From: Diaporthe sp. PMI_573
Taxonomy: Eukaryota > Ascomycota > Sordariomycetes > Diaporthales > Diaporthaceae
Reading direction: 5' to 3'
DNA length: 64,000 bases
Assembly (NCBI GenBank): GCA_021399435.1
Contig: JAJTUP010000015.1
Location: forward strand, 682,001 to 746,000
The notes below the pieces were generated by a model that had not been told where the DNA came from, searched no databases, and saw only the letters and a list, made by a program, of their open reading frames with translations. Both the position numbers and the translations under genes were made by a program. Positions within the stretch are counted from its first letter, which is position 1. Each line of letters begins with the position of its first letter. Shown one piece after another: positions 55,796-64,000 of this stretch.

Positions 55796-58078
55796 CTATA
55801 ATGTTCGATCCCCAGGGTTGGGCCCAGGGACAGCCTCAGCGGCCAGCTCTCGCAACAAAAGTGGGCTGTTCATGTCAAAAGGATCGCTTGTGACGGTACA
55901 GTTGGCTTGCCTGCTGAATATCATGCGATCGGCAGGGTTGTCTTCTGTGCACAGCAGAAAGTGGTACAGCTGCCTCCGCTGCTGGCCCGAGTTCGTGAGG
56001 CTGAAGATTCTAGCCTCGCGTTCCTTTGTCCGCACAGGACCCGTCAGTATCTGCCAATTTGCCCGGTCCAGTCCAAGGCCATAACTTTCAAAATCGGCCA
56101 AGACAATGACGATTCTTATCGAGTCCCTCTCCTCGCTTGTCCAATGGTAAGAGAAAGACCGCCTCTCAGAATCCGTTGGGTGGCTTGGCAGATAAACAGT
56201 GACAAGGGCAGAAGGATCAAAATGTCTCCGGATACCGGCGAGGACAAGCGCAGCTTCAAACAGGTAGATGCAACTTATCACCATCCTCTGTGTCTCGCCT
56301 GCCATTCCAAGCATCATTTCAATACTATGGAGAATTTTCGTCAGTTTGTCGCTGTTTGCTAGGAGCTCATCGAGCTTGTCTGCCGGCAGGGGGAAATACT
56401 CCAAACACGATCGCCGGCCTTCGGCCTTGACGAGTTTCGCCTCTACTGCCTCGTGGCTTACATCGACGCTGCCATCGAGGAGGTACCCAGCGGCCCCCGG
56501 GAACGTAGACACAATCCGGCAGAGCGTCAACTGTCTGAACGCCTTCAGGCATCGGATCACTTGATTAACGTTGAAGGATCCGCCGCATACGGCCCTGATG
56601 TCCGCTCGAGCCTTGTCAAAGATGCCCTGCACGTCCAGGATTAACGAGCCTCCACGTGGGGTGTTGAAACTGATCACCGTTGGCTCCGTATACTTACTGA
56701 TGGACCGATCAAAGAATTTCGAGGTCAGCGTTCTCCGGCAGACGAGGTGCATGAACAGCTTGTTTGCGAAATGGTCCCTGGCAATCTGCAAGTCCTTCGA
56801 GTCGGCAGCCAATCTTGGGTCTATGGCCCTTTGGTAAATAATATCCGACGCTCTCAGACTTACAGGGAGCTTGTAGTGATGACTGTGGAGAGGCTCGTGC
56901 CAACTATTCCTGGAAATGCACGTCAACAAGGGATGGAGTCCGTCGAAGCCATTGCTCATGGGTTTTTCCGATACGGCCCAGGTGTCAACATTCTTGTCCA
57001 TAATATGGCGGTGCTCTGCAATAAGCTCGAAAATCGGACTGGCTGGCGAGACGCGATCGAACTGATCGATGATATGGAGCCCGACATAGGCACCGTACGA
57101 ATAGCGGTCTCCATCAGAAGGGTCGATTGGGACTTGTCCCTTGAGCTTGGGGTCCCCTGGATTGTATCCAAAGTCGTCCAATCGATTGCTCATGAAAGTT
57201 CTGTATCTTTGCAGATATGTGGGCTCCTGGCCCACCAAGACAATATACCTTTCTGGCTGCCTTTTGGGGTTGCTGTTGCTTGGTGGCCGGACAGTCCATT
57301 CAGCCTCAAAGACATCCTGCTCGCCTCGGGGACTCGTCCGCCGGAACCTGGGATTGATTTCCATCTTACCTTTAAACTCTGGTGGTGGGCGAAGGTTCTC
57401 TCGGGAGAAGTGATGGATAAGTAAGGGTTCATAGTATTTTGGGTCGGGTGAGCACCTCTCGAGCAGTGTCACCCATTCGTCAACGCTCTCTTTTCGAACG
57501 AATATCAGCTGCACGCCGCGAGAAAGAGAGCCCGCAATTTCTCTTGTGGCACCACCAGAACAACAGTAACATTGTATTCCAACGGGGTCGCCACTTGGAC
57601 ATTGCTGCGAGAAGGAGTTGTCTTCTGGGAGATGACGTCGCTGACGATTTTGGTCTTGCCTACAGAGCGCCCATTCGCGCTGGCAATCAGCCTTACTATG
57701 AATCAGAAGCGCACGAATGAAGCATACAGCTAAGCAAATCTGCTTGTATGTGGTGGAATCAGACGGGTACTGATAAGCTAGGATGCCTCCATTCAAGTCT
57801 CGCATATTTGAGATCAGCATGAAGAATGCGTCCCATGCCTGATACAAAGGAAGACTGAGTTTTGTGAAGGGTATCTGCAGTTGTTCCTCTGGGTTCTGGA
57901 ATTTTGACCTTTGATCCTCATCCCCCAAGAGGAAGAAGTCGCAGAATTTCTGGAAAGCTTGAGGGCTAGGATTTGACATGACGCGTACGAGATTGTCAAA
58001 CTCGCCCTCCATGACATCCGAGAGCCCTCGCAACGTATTCAATGACGCCAGAAGGCCATTTTTCGATTCTGAATTCAT
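55796..58078 (-). CDS. Large fungal protein, possibly a degenerate SNF2-type helicase-like protein
   Basis: A single frame of 760 residues from ATG 58078. An N-terminal block NGGILAYQYPSDSTTYKQI resembles the place of the SNF2 GGILADxMGLGKT nucleotide loop, but the GKT is gone. Later blocks parallel the helicase C-terminal lobe: KILHSIEMMLGMAGETQR, VISCIYLFEAALVLAGI, and GLGLDRANWQILTGP followed by a QQRRQLYHFLL segment in the place of motif VI, again without the arginine finger pattern of active enzymes. A Cys-rich piece (QCPSGDPVGIQCYCC) occurs near residue 175. If the resemblance holds, it would be an inactive relative of fungal SNF2 proteins, maybe a regulator or decoy. A 48-nt in-phase intron (57727..57680) is possible and would only delete 16 residues. 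Confidence 0.55.
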   Translation of the reverse strand: MNSESKNGLLASLNTLRGLSDVMEGEFDNLVRVMSNPSPQAFQKFCDFFLLGDEDQRSKFQNPEEQLQIPFTKLSLPLYQAWDAFFMLISNMRDLNGGILAYQYPSDSTTYKQICLAVCFIRALLIHSKADCQREWALCRQDQNRQRRHLPEDNSFSQQCPSGDPVGIQCYCCSGGATREIAGSLSRGVQLIFVRKESVDEWVTLLERCSPDPKYYEPLLIHHFSRENLRPPPEFKGKMEINPRFRRTSPRGEQDVFEAEWTVRPPSNSNPKRQPERYIVLVGQEPTYLQRYRTFMSNRLDDFGYNPGDPKLKGQVPIDPSDGDRYSYGAYVGLHIIDQFDRVSPASPIFELIAEHRHIMDKNVDTWAVSEKPMSNGFDGLHPLLTCISRNSWHEPLHSHHYKLPVSLRASDIIYQRAIDPRLAADSKDLQIARDHFANKLFMHLVCRRTLTSKFFDRSISKYTEPTVISFNTPRGGSLILDVQGIFDKARADIRAVCGGSFNVNQVIRCLKAFRQLTLCRIVSTFPGAAGYLLDGSVDVSHEAVEAKLVKAEGRRSCLEYFPLPADKLDELLANSDKLTKILHSIEMMLGMAGETQRMVISCIYLFEAALVLAGIRRHFDPSALVTVYLPSHPTDSERRSFSYHWTSEERDSIRIVIVLADFESYGLGLDRANWQILTGPVRTKEREARIFSLTNSGQQRRQLYHFLLCTEDNPADRMIFSRQANCTVTSDPFDMNSPLLLRELAAEAVPGPNPGDRTL

Positions 58079-58659
58079 ATTGTTCGTGATTGAATTAGCA
58101 ATGCCAAAATGCCGCCCCTTTCGCGTGATTGTGAAAACAATCCCGAATTCCTAGCAGAAACGGGATTTAAAATCGTTTCAACTGAACGGCTCATTTCCTC
58201 TATTTGTATTCATCTCATGTGCCGTGCCTTCCTTGTGACTTGGCCGTCTTTCATTGGAATCAACAAGTCCTTTCAGATTCTGCCTATTTCTTTGAGCTAG
58301 AACCTTTCAAATCGACCCGGTATTCCGGCCCATCGGTTCGGGTCATATAATTACAAGTAGCATGCATGATTGGAGGTGTAGTTATTGTATTCAACAATGC
58401 GTTCTTTGTCCCGAAGTGCTGAGAAAATGCGTAGACCTTTCAAAGTAGGGACCTCAAGCATTGGCATGAAAAATCACCAACTGGATTGAATGACTGTATG
58501 CTGTCCACCGTTTATCTTCGAACACTTGCTTTTGGCCTAGATTTTACAATTGAGGAAGTGCCCAATTTTTAACGCCAAAGGAAATACCCCCTTCATGACA
58601 GAAATGATAACGAGACCGTGGAGCGCTATGCGACAATCATGACGGTGTGTTGACCACAA
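58079..58659. other. A/T-rich intergenic region
   Basis: 0.6 kb between the start of the SNF2-like gene and the stop of the SMP-C2 gene. It carries the SNF2-like promoter; no other feature seen. Confidence 0.45.
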
Positions 58660-60289
58660 CTAGTGGGCGAGTCGCAAGGCGCGGAGCGAAATGCTGGCCC
58701 TCACAGTCACGCCCATGCCGACAGTGAAGCTCTCCTCCTTGATCAAGCCAGGGGACTGAAGAATATCCGAGAAGGGGATCTCGAAGGTGCCTTGCTCGTC
58801 CTTCTTGTTCAGAAGAGTGAGCTTGAAGCTCGCCGGGTTTGCAAGCAAGTCGGCCGTCAGCGGGATCCTGAAGGCCTGGTCGAAGGACGGGTTGAAAATG
58901 TCCGTTCCTGGGGTGTAAGATTTGGCGGCAGTGAAGAATTCCTTCTCGCCCCATGACAGCTTGATGCTCGGGTTCAACTCATCCCGCTGGCCCTGCAGTC
59001 CCGAGACGCTGCCGATGAGCACGGTCGCGAGCCCAACCATCTGGCCTTCTTCCGCGTCGCTCTTGCTGGAGAGGACTCCAGCGTCATCAACAAAGTTGAA
59101 GAACTGAGCCCTGACGCTGACCCTGGCGTTTGTGGGCTTGCCCTCGTGGAAGATCTCCAACTCTTTCGAGCCACCGTCGAGCAGAATGTCCTTGACGGTG
59201 GTAGTGGCGATGCCGATGTCGTCATCGCTGCCGAGGTCCTCGTCCTGCAGGTCGATGACGATCTCTTGGTCGTTGTCGGCCACAAGGAAGTCATGTGTCT
59301 CATTCCATTCTGGGTTGAAGTCGTCCTTCTTGGTCGACGTCCGCCACTCTCCTTCGGCGCCGACGGCGACCTTGCAGTAGCAATCAGGGACATCCTTGAC
59401 AATCTTGTTCAGCAATTTCATGACGGCATTGTGCTTCGGGCCCTGAACCCCAGTGGCCTTCTCAACAGTCAGGCGGAGGGCTCCGAGATGAGGCAGATAG
59501 GTCTTGAAGTAGTCGTTGTTGGGGTCCAGATTAACCAAGAAGCGATTAGGCAGGACGGCCATGGAGGAGACGATGTTGAGAATTATTTTGCGGATAGCCT
59601 TGTCAACCAGGAAGCAGTCGGCAATATTGGCTGCATCAGTGAAGTCGAGCTTCAGATGCGGTGGGTTGATGAAGGCTACCTGCGCAGCGCCAATCTTTGT
59701 CGTAATGTAAGCATATATTGGTGGCTTCCATAGTATGTACGCATGCAGGACGGACTCATACCAGAGGGATGATGTTGGTCAAGGGGGCGAGCAAGACTGA
59801 AAGACGGCCCTTGAGGTGTATATTTTTGATTCCCTGTCATGGCAAGTTAGAAAAGTGCGGGTTCTTTGGGTGATAATGAATCAAGTTGCATGCAGCGCGC
59901 AATGTTACCAGCTTGGGGATCAAGGATCCTTCGAGATCAATGTCGCTCTTGCCATCCCAAACAATATCCATATCCAGCTTTATGCCGCCATTTTGAGTCT
60001 TGTGAACGTCCACCTCGGATATTCTGATGGGCTCTTGGCCGAGGTCGACCTTGGTGAAACGCAGAGAAGAGAGGGGACCGGGAAGTGTGGAGGCGAGGAT
60101 GGGTTCAACGATCTCCTTGACCATCCTGCCGCCAGCGACGTTGATGTTGGGCCATAGCTGCGCGACGATGTCGTTGAGGAATCCTGCTCACGTATCAGCC
60201 GCCCTGTGACCTGCTGCAGCTTGCGAGTGAGTCTCACCTGCAGATTCGGTGCCTCCAGAGGCGGTCAGTTTCTCTACGAGTTGAGCCAT
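58660..60289 (-). CDS. SMP-C2 lipid-transfer protein (extended-synaptotagmin/tricalbin-like)
   Basis: Exons 60289..60238, 60183..59909, 59833..59762 and 59694..58660 (minus) give 477 residues. Introns of 54, 75 and 67 nt keep the frame, the last two between codons. Residues about 18-190 match an SMP domain: GFLNDIVAQLWPNINVAGG, MVKEIVEPILAS, GGIKLDMDIVWDGKSDIDLE, GRLSVLLAPLTNIIPL, AFINPPHLKLDFTDAANIA. C2 domains follow at about 200-320 (GALRLTVEKATGV, then NPEWNETHDFLV with Asp residues) and about 330-470 (FNPSFDQAFRIPL). In tricalbins and extended synaptotagmins these bridge ER and plasma membrane and move glycerolipids. Unlike those, no N-terminal hairpin membrane anchor is visible, so attachment to membranes must come from the C2 parts or a partner. 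Confidence 0.85.
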
Positions 60290-61535
60290 GACGTACGAAG
60301 TTGACTTGTCGGTGAGCGATGAGCGATGAGGGCGAGCTTGAGGAGGTTGAGAATTTGAACGCGTCTCGAGTCACGAAGATGATATACAAGATACCACGTG
60401 GTCGGAAAGGCTTCAAGGTGGATCTTTGAAAACAAAGACTGCGCGCTTTTGACCGCCACAAGGTGTGTTGTTCTTTTCTTGGCATGAAACTGGGTGGGGT
60501 CTCAACGTCACTCAAAGCCACAAAGTATGCAGGCACCCCTTCATTTGTAAACACTCCAAAGCTCAAGGGTTACTCAGTAAATATGATACATACCCATAAA
60601 AATCTACAATTACACAACAAGCACGGCCGACATACAAGTGGCATTTGAGCTTTATATAAAATCTCCCAACATTCAGCACTCATAATGGACCCTTGCATGT
60701 CAGCTTGAGACAATTGCATCGCTACAGTAGTCAACACCCCTGTCAAGATATTGTGTCGGAAAGGATGAAAGAAAAGATGGTGTAGTTAGCAAGACCAGAT
60801 GCCGCCCTGGGATTCACCAATCTTTTGACACTGTGCTAGGATGGGTCTTGCCGGAAATGACGTTTTGTCCAAATGTGATGACCTGCGTTTGCTATGACTG
60901 TAATAATGAACTGACCAAGGGCTTCTGGTCGCATGTGATGTGTTTGCCAGTTGCACATCTCAGCCCGACAGGTTTTCAGCATCAAGTTTGCTGGCAGAAA
61001 ATAGTGTGGCACAAACAAACTCCACTCCTGTCAATTCGACCCCGAGCACACGTTGTACGTATTCCAGTAGTCAATTTAAAAAGCACGTTTCCCTCTCTCT
61101 GTGGTCTAAATGTGTATGGATCCATATGGTGCAACGTATCTGAGGGATCAAGCTCGGTCTCTGATCGTTTTCGGTTTACGAAACTGGTTGCAGGACCCGA
61201 TGTTGTTTGTAACATGTAATTAGTTCGTGAAGCTCTTTCACTCCATGAACAGTTTACGTCAATCATCCGTTGCGCAGCGTCAACCCATGCTTGGTTGAGT
61301 GAGAGATTTAGAATTTTCAGGCTATCGGAAGCCGGGTTTGGAGAACTCTTCTGCTGCCTCAATTTTCTAAGTTGACTGAGGTCATCCTGTCAATTTTGGA
61401 TCGTGCTAGGTTGCTTCCTGGCAAACAAAACACAGCTTCCTTTAATTACCACAGCCTTATACCACCTTCACTCAAATTCTTCATCGCCCGCACTCTCAGG
61501 CGACAGTTTGGTCAAGTGAGAATATTCATTGCCAG
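60290..61535. other. Intergenic region between SMP-C2 gene and protease remnant
   Basis: 1.2 kb, A/T-rich. It contains the promoter of the SMP-C2 gene and what may be the former promoter of the broken protease. No gene seen. Confidence 0.45.
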
Positions 61536-63085
61536 TTGTCAAGTCATTTCAACCGTTTCACAGTGTACGGAATCTACGTGGCCGTTACAGGCCTCGTGCT
61601 TCTGTTTATGCAAACCAGCTCATGTCTCGAAATTTGGAAGCCTGACTGGCCTCGATGCTGCCACTGCACCCGGTTTTGTCCACGTCCCAGTGTAGCATAC
61701 GGCTCAGAGATGGATTGGAGCGCCAAGGATTCGGGGCAGGACCACCAGCACGCCCCCGGTGGTTGAGTTGGAAAACCTGTCCCTTCTGTGTAGCGTCAAC
61801 ATCTCAATCGGAGGACAACATACTACCGTCATCTCTCGATACTGGAAGCTATGAGCTCTGGGTTAACCCGAACTGCTTTACGGCAGCACTCTTCCACGAG
61901 TCAGACGCCGATAAAATTTCCGGCATTGGCGTGTTGCACCCATCCGAGTACTGCAAGTCCGTTGGTCGCTATGATCCAGCCTCATCTCCAACAGCCAAGT
62001 ATCTGAACGAGAGAGCGTTCCTCTCTTATGCAGACAACAGCACTGCCGGTATCTACCTCTACACTGACAACCTTGGCATTGGGGGCCTGGATATCTTGGA
62101 GCAGCAGTTTGGCATTGCAAAAGCCTCTAACTTCATGGCTTTGGGGGTGCTGGGCATGGGTCCCAACCCTGACTATGGCTCTGATACCACGTTACTCCCG
62201 CACAATCTCATTCTGGACTCGATGGTTTCGCAAGGCCTAGTTGCAAGCCGTACATTCAGCCTGGATCCCAGAAGTTACGACGATGCAACCGGATCCATCA
62301 TATTTGGGAGTTTGAACGTGAAGAATTTCCTGGGTTCTCTACAAACGCTGCCATTGGAATCTCTCCAGATCTCGACGGATGCCTATGACGATGCTGACAA
62401 CATCAAGAAGCGCACAGCATGCGGGCAAGTAACAACAGATATAATATGCTCAGGATGCCCCGCAGTCAACTGGCAGGTGTTGTTAGGTTACTATGTCACG
62501 ATCCAGTCCCTGGCCATGACCGAACCGGATCAGCACTCTTCCAACAGATACGATCAAGGCAGCTTCTCTGCACTCCTTGATAGCGGCACAAGCACGATCC
62601 TGACGCCCTAAGGCATAACGTCTCAAATATGCGCCGATGTTGGAGGGACCCCGTTTACGGGGCTTGGCACCATCTCTTGCGTGGTCCCTTGCCAAATCAA
62701 GAGCATGTCCGGCGGACTGGACGTGAACTTGGACAACAAGACCATCCGCATCAGCTTCAAAAATCTTCTCATAGAAGTCGACTTCCTCGGGCGTCCCTAC
62801 TGTTTTCTGGCCGTTGCCGATACCGTTGTTGCTACAGACCCGCCTACGTATATTCTCGGTGATCCGTTTTTACGAGCCGCATACGCCGTGTTTGATTGGG
62901 ACAACCAGCAGGTGCATCTCGCCCAGGCTGCTGATTGCGGGAGCAACGTAGTAGCGATCGGCATCGGTCCACGTGCTGTGCCCACTGCAGCTGGGTGTGA
63001 CGAGTCCGCGGCTGTCCCATCCATTCGGAGCAGCATCGGACCAGTGATGGCCGTCGCCATGGCAGGCACACTGGTCTTGGTTTGA
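61536..63085 (+). pseudogene. Broken aspartic protease (pepsin family A1, yapsin-like)
   Basis: The region still encodes most of a pepsin-fold protease, but in pieces. A hydrophobic signal-like segment near 61560-61620 has no ATG in its frame. A propeptide-like piece in another frame ends at TAG 61693-61695. The frame then shifts by one extra base near 61831-61836, just before the first catalytic motif LDTGSYELWV. A third lesion is TAA 62609-62611 right after the second catalytic motif LLDSGTSTIL. Beyond it the same frame stays open to 63085 with the usual protease C-terminal lobe (PTYILGDPFLRAAYAVFDWDNQ, split by no lesion) and a hydrophobic tail after a Ser-rich region, which fits GPI anchoring. 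Four apparent defects make a sequencing error unlikely as the whole explanation; unrecognised introns could explain at most some of them. Confidence 0.75.
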
Positions 63086-63883
63086 TATAGTAACCAACAG
63101 AGAGTCATTGTAATGGGATAGTTATAAACACCTTTCCTCCCTTGGTCAGCAAGCCAGAACATCCTCGACACGGCACCCGCCCCAGGACTTCTCTCAGATG
63201 CGCCCGCACAATTCACCCATTACCACAACTTTCGAGTTCCATGCCCTATTTTTGAATTGCTCTTGCCATACATGACTCAGTGTTATTGACTCAACCGAGG
63301 CTCTTTGGAATCTCCGCTTACCAAAACCTGATGGTCTGACTGCCAGAGCTGACATTCACGGCACTTTCTCTTGGCGACCAAACCCCCGCGTGATCCTGCA
63401 GGCAGTCTGACAGTCCACGACAGGCGCCCAGCAAGACTAAGGCACGCCAGCCGGAAAGGCCTTGCGAATCAGAGGTTGATCTTGCCCCTTGCCTGTTCTC
63501 TTCGTGTTACTCCCCATGCAAGTGGCTTATGCGGTTATGCCTCAATCGGCGGTCAAAATTGGAGTACGGACATCATTGGCGCTCATTGAAAGTTTCATCC
63601 GCTTAGGGTGCTACACAACCGCTGAAGTGCACTCTCGGCTTACTGAATCCTAGCCACCCAAAGAATCCACTTGGACAGAGACTATCATAGTCTCTTACTT
63701 ACGTGTCGGATATGTGCCTTAGTCGGATTGATTCCAAAAGTGACACTTCTTTGTGAGATGATATATCTATCCCCCCCTCTCGCCGTCCCTCAGTCCGCAT
63801 CTAGAACTGTTTCTATCGTCCGGGACTTTTCCAGAGATTTGCAGATTTCGTGCTTTGCTCTTTTTAACACTAAGTGACACAAG
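63086..63883. other. Intergenic region before the right-edge gene
   Basis: 0.8 kb between the protease remnant and the probable GMC gene. It should carry the promoter of the latter. No other feature seen. Confidence 0.4.
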
Positions 63884-64000
63884 ATGGGACTGACTAACAC
63901 ACTCAACGAGTGCATTGAGGAGGTGGGTATTATCATCGCCGGAGGCACGTCTCATTTGCTTTGTTTCTTGTACCTGAAGAGTGACTGGCTAACCGTAACG
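63884..64000 (+). CDS. Partial start of a probable GMC-family oxidoreductase
   Basis: ATG 63884 begins MGLTNTLNECIEEVGIIIAGG, which matches the opening of fungal alcohol-oxidase-like GMC enzymes, where the sequence normally continues as the FAD-binding GGGTAG loop. Right after the two Gly codons the match stops, and a GCACGT sequence at 63945 could be a GC-AG intron donor; a CTAAC branch-like site occurs at about 63988. The acceptor and the rest lie outside the window. Only 20 residues support the call, so it is tentative. Confidence 0.4.
   Translation, partial: MGLTNTLNECIEEVGIIIAGGTSHLLCFLYLKSDWLTVT

Noticed and set aside
57660..57720. GRSVGKT sequence in a second frame of the SNF2-like gene, suggesting a Walker A loop
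   Set aside because: It is in another frame, has too few residues between Gly and GKT for a standard loop, and the main frame continues with a Cys-rich stretch typical of its own.

Overview
The window is nuclear DNA from a filamentous ascomycete fungus, most likely a Sordariomycete. The evidence is short GT-AG introns of about 50-80 nt with CTRAY-like branch points, GC-rich coding sequence, wide gene spacing with no operons, a TTAGGG telomere-type repeat, and protein families typical of this group (Arp10/RO7, fungal BTB and 2EXR proteins, E-Syt-like SMP-C2 protein, GMC oxidoreductase). I see no virus, complete transposon, CRISPR array, rRNA or tRNA. I rebuilt the exon structures by hand from splice signals and from keeping the reading frame across each junction; function calls rest on motifs I can see and on family knowledge, with no database search.

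Left part (1-24 kb): a large low-complexity protein of unknown function with an apparent one-base frameshift (469-3458, minus); the dynactin actin-related protein Arp10 (5010-6819, minus), divergent from a GEN1/Yen1-type Holliday-junction resolvase (7191-9921, plus) across a 371-bp shared promoter; a BTB protein with its domain split by an insertion (10624-12411, minus); two fungal proteins of unknown function (14776-15732 and 17990-19499, minus); and PDK1, a kinase with a C-terminal PH-type region (21391-24041, plus).

Middle part (25-50 kb): the SWI/SNF-RSC subunit Snf12/Rsc6 with a SWIB domain (25637-27567, plus); a sugar-porter family transporter (30021-31962, minus); a membrane-anchored MOSC protein resembling mARC (33598-34885, plus); an unknown Cys/His-containing protein (35577-36786, minus); a TCP11/Sok1-like protein with an IQ motif (38090-41269, minus); an M1 zinc aminopeptidase with a possible presequence (44740-47554, plus); and a 2EXR-domain protein (47731-49059, minus).

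Right part (50-64 kb): a small NTF2-like protein, a multispan membrane protein, a DUF1308 protein, a large protein that looks like a degenerate SNF2 helicase, a four-intron SMP-C2 (extended-synaptotagmin-like) lipid-transfer protein, a broken secreted/GPI-type aspartic protease (61536-63085), and the first exon of a probable GMC oxidoreductase running off the window end.

Most genes are single housekeeping or regulatory genes that do not form one pathway. No clear new multi-gene system is visible. The most unusual points are the frameshift in the first gene, the degenerate SNF2-like protein, the split BTB domain, the aminopeptidase leader, the multi-lesion protease pseudogene, and the telomere-like and 20-bp repeats near the DUF1308 gene.
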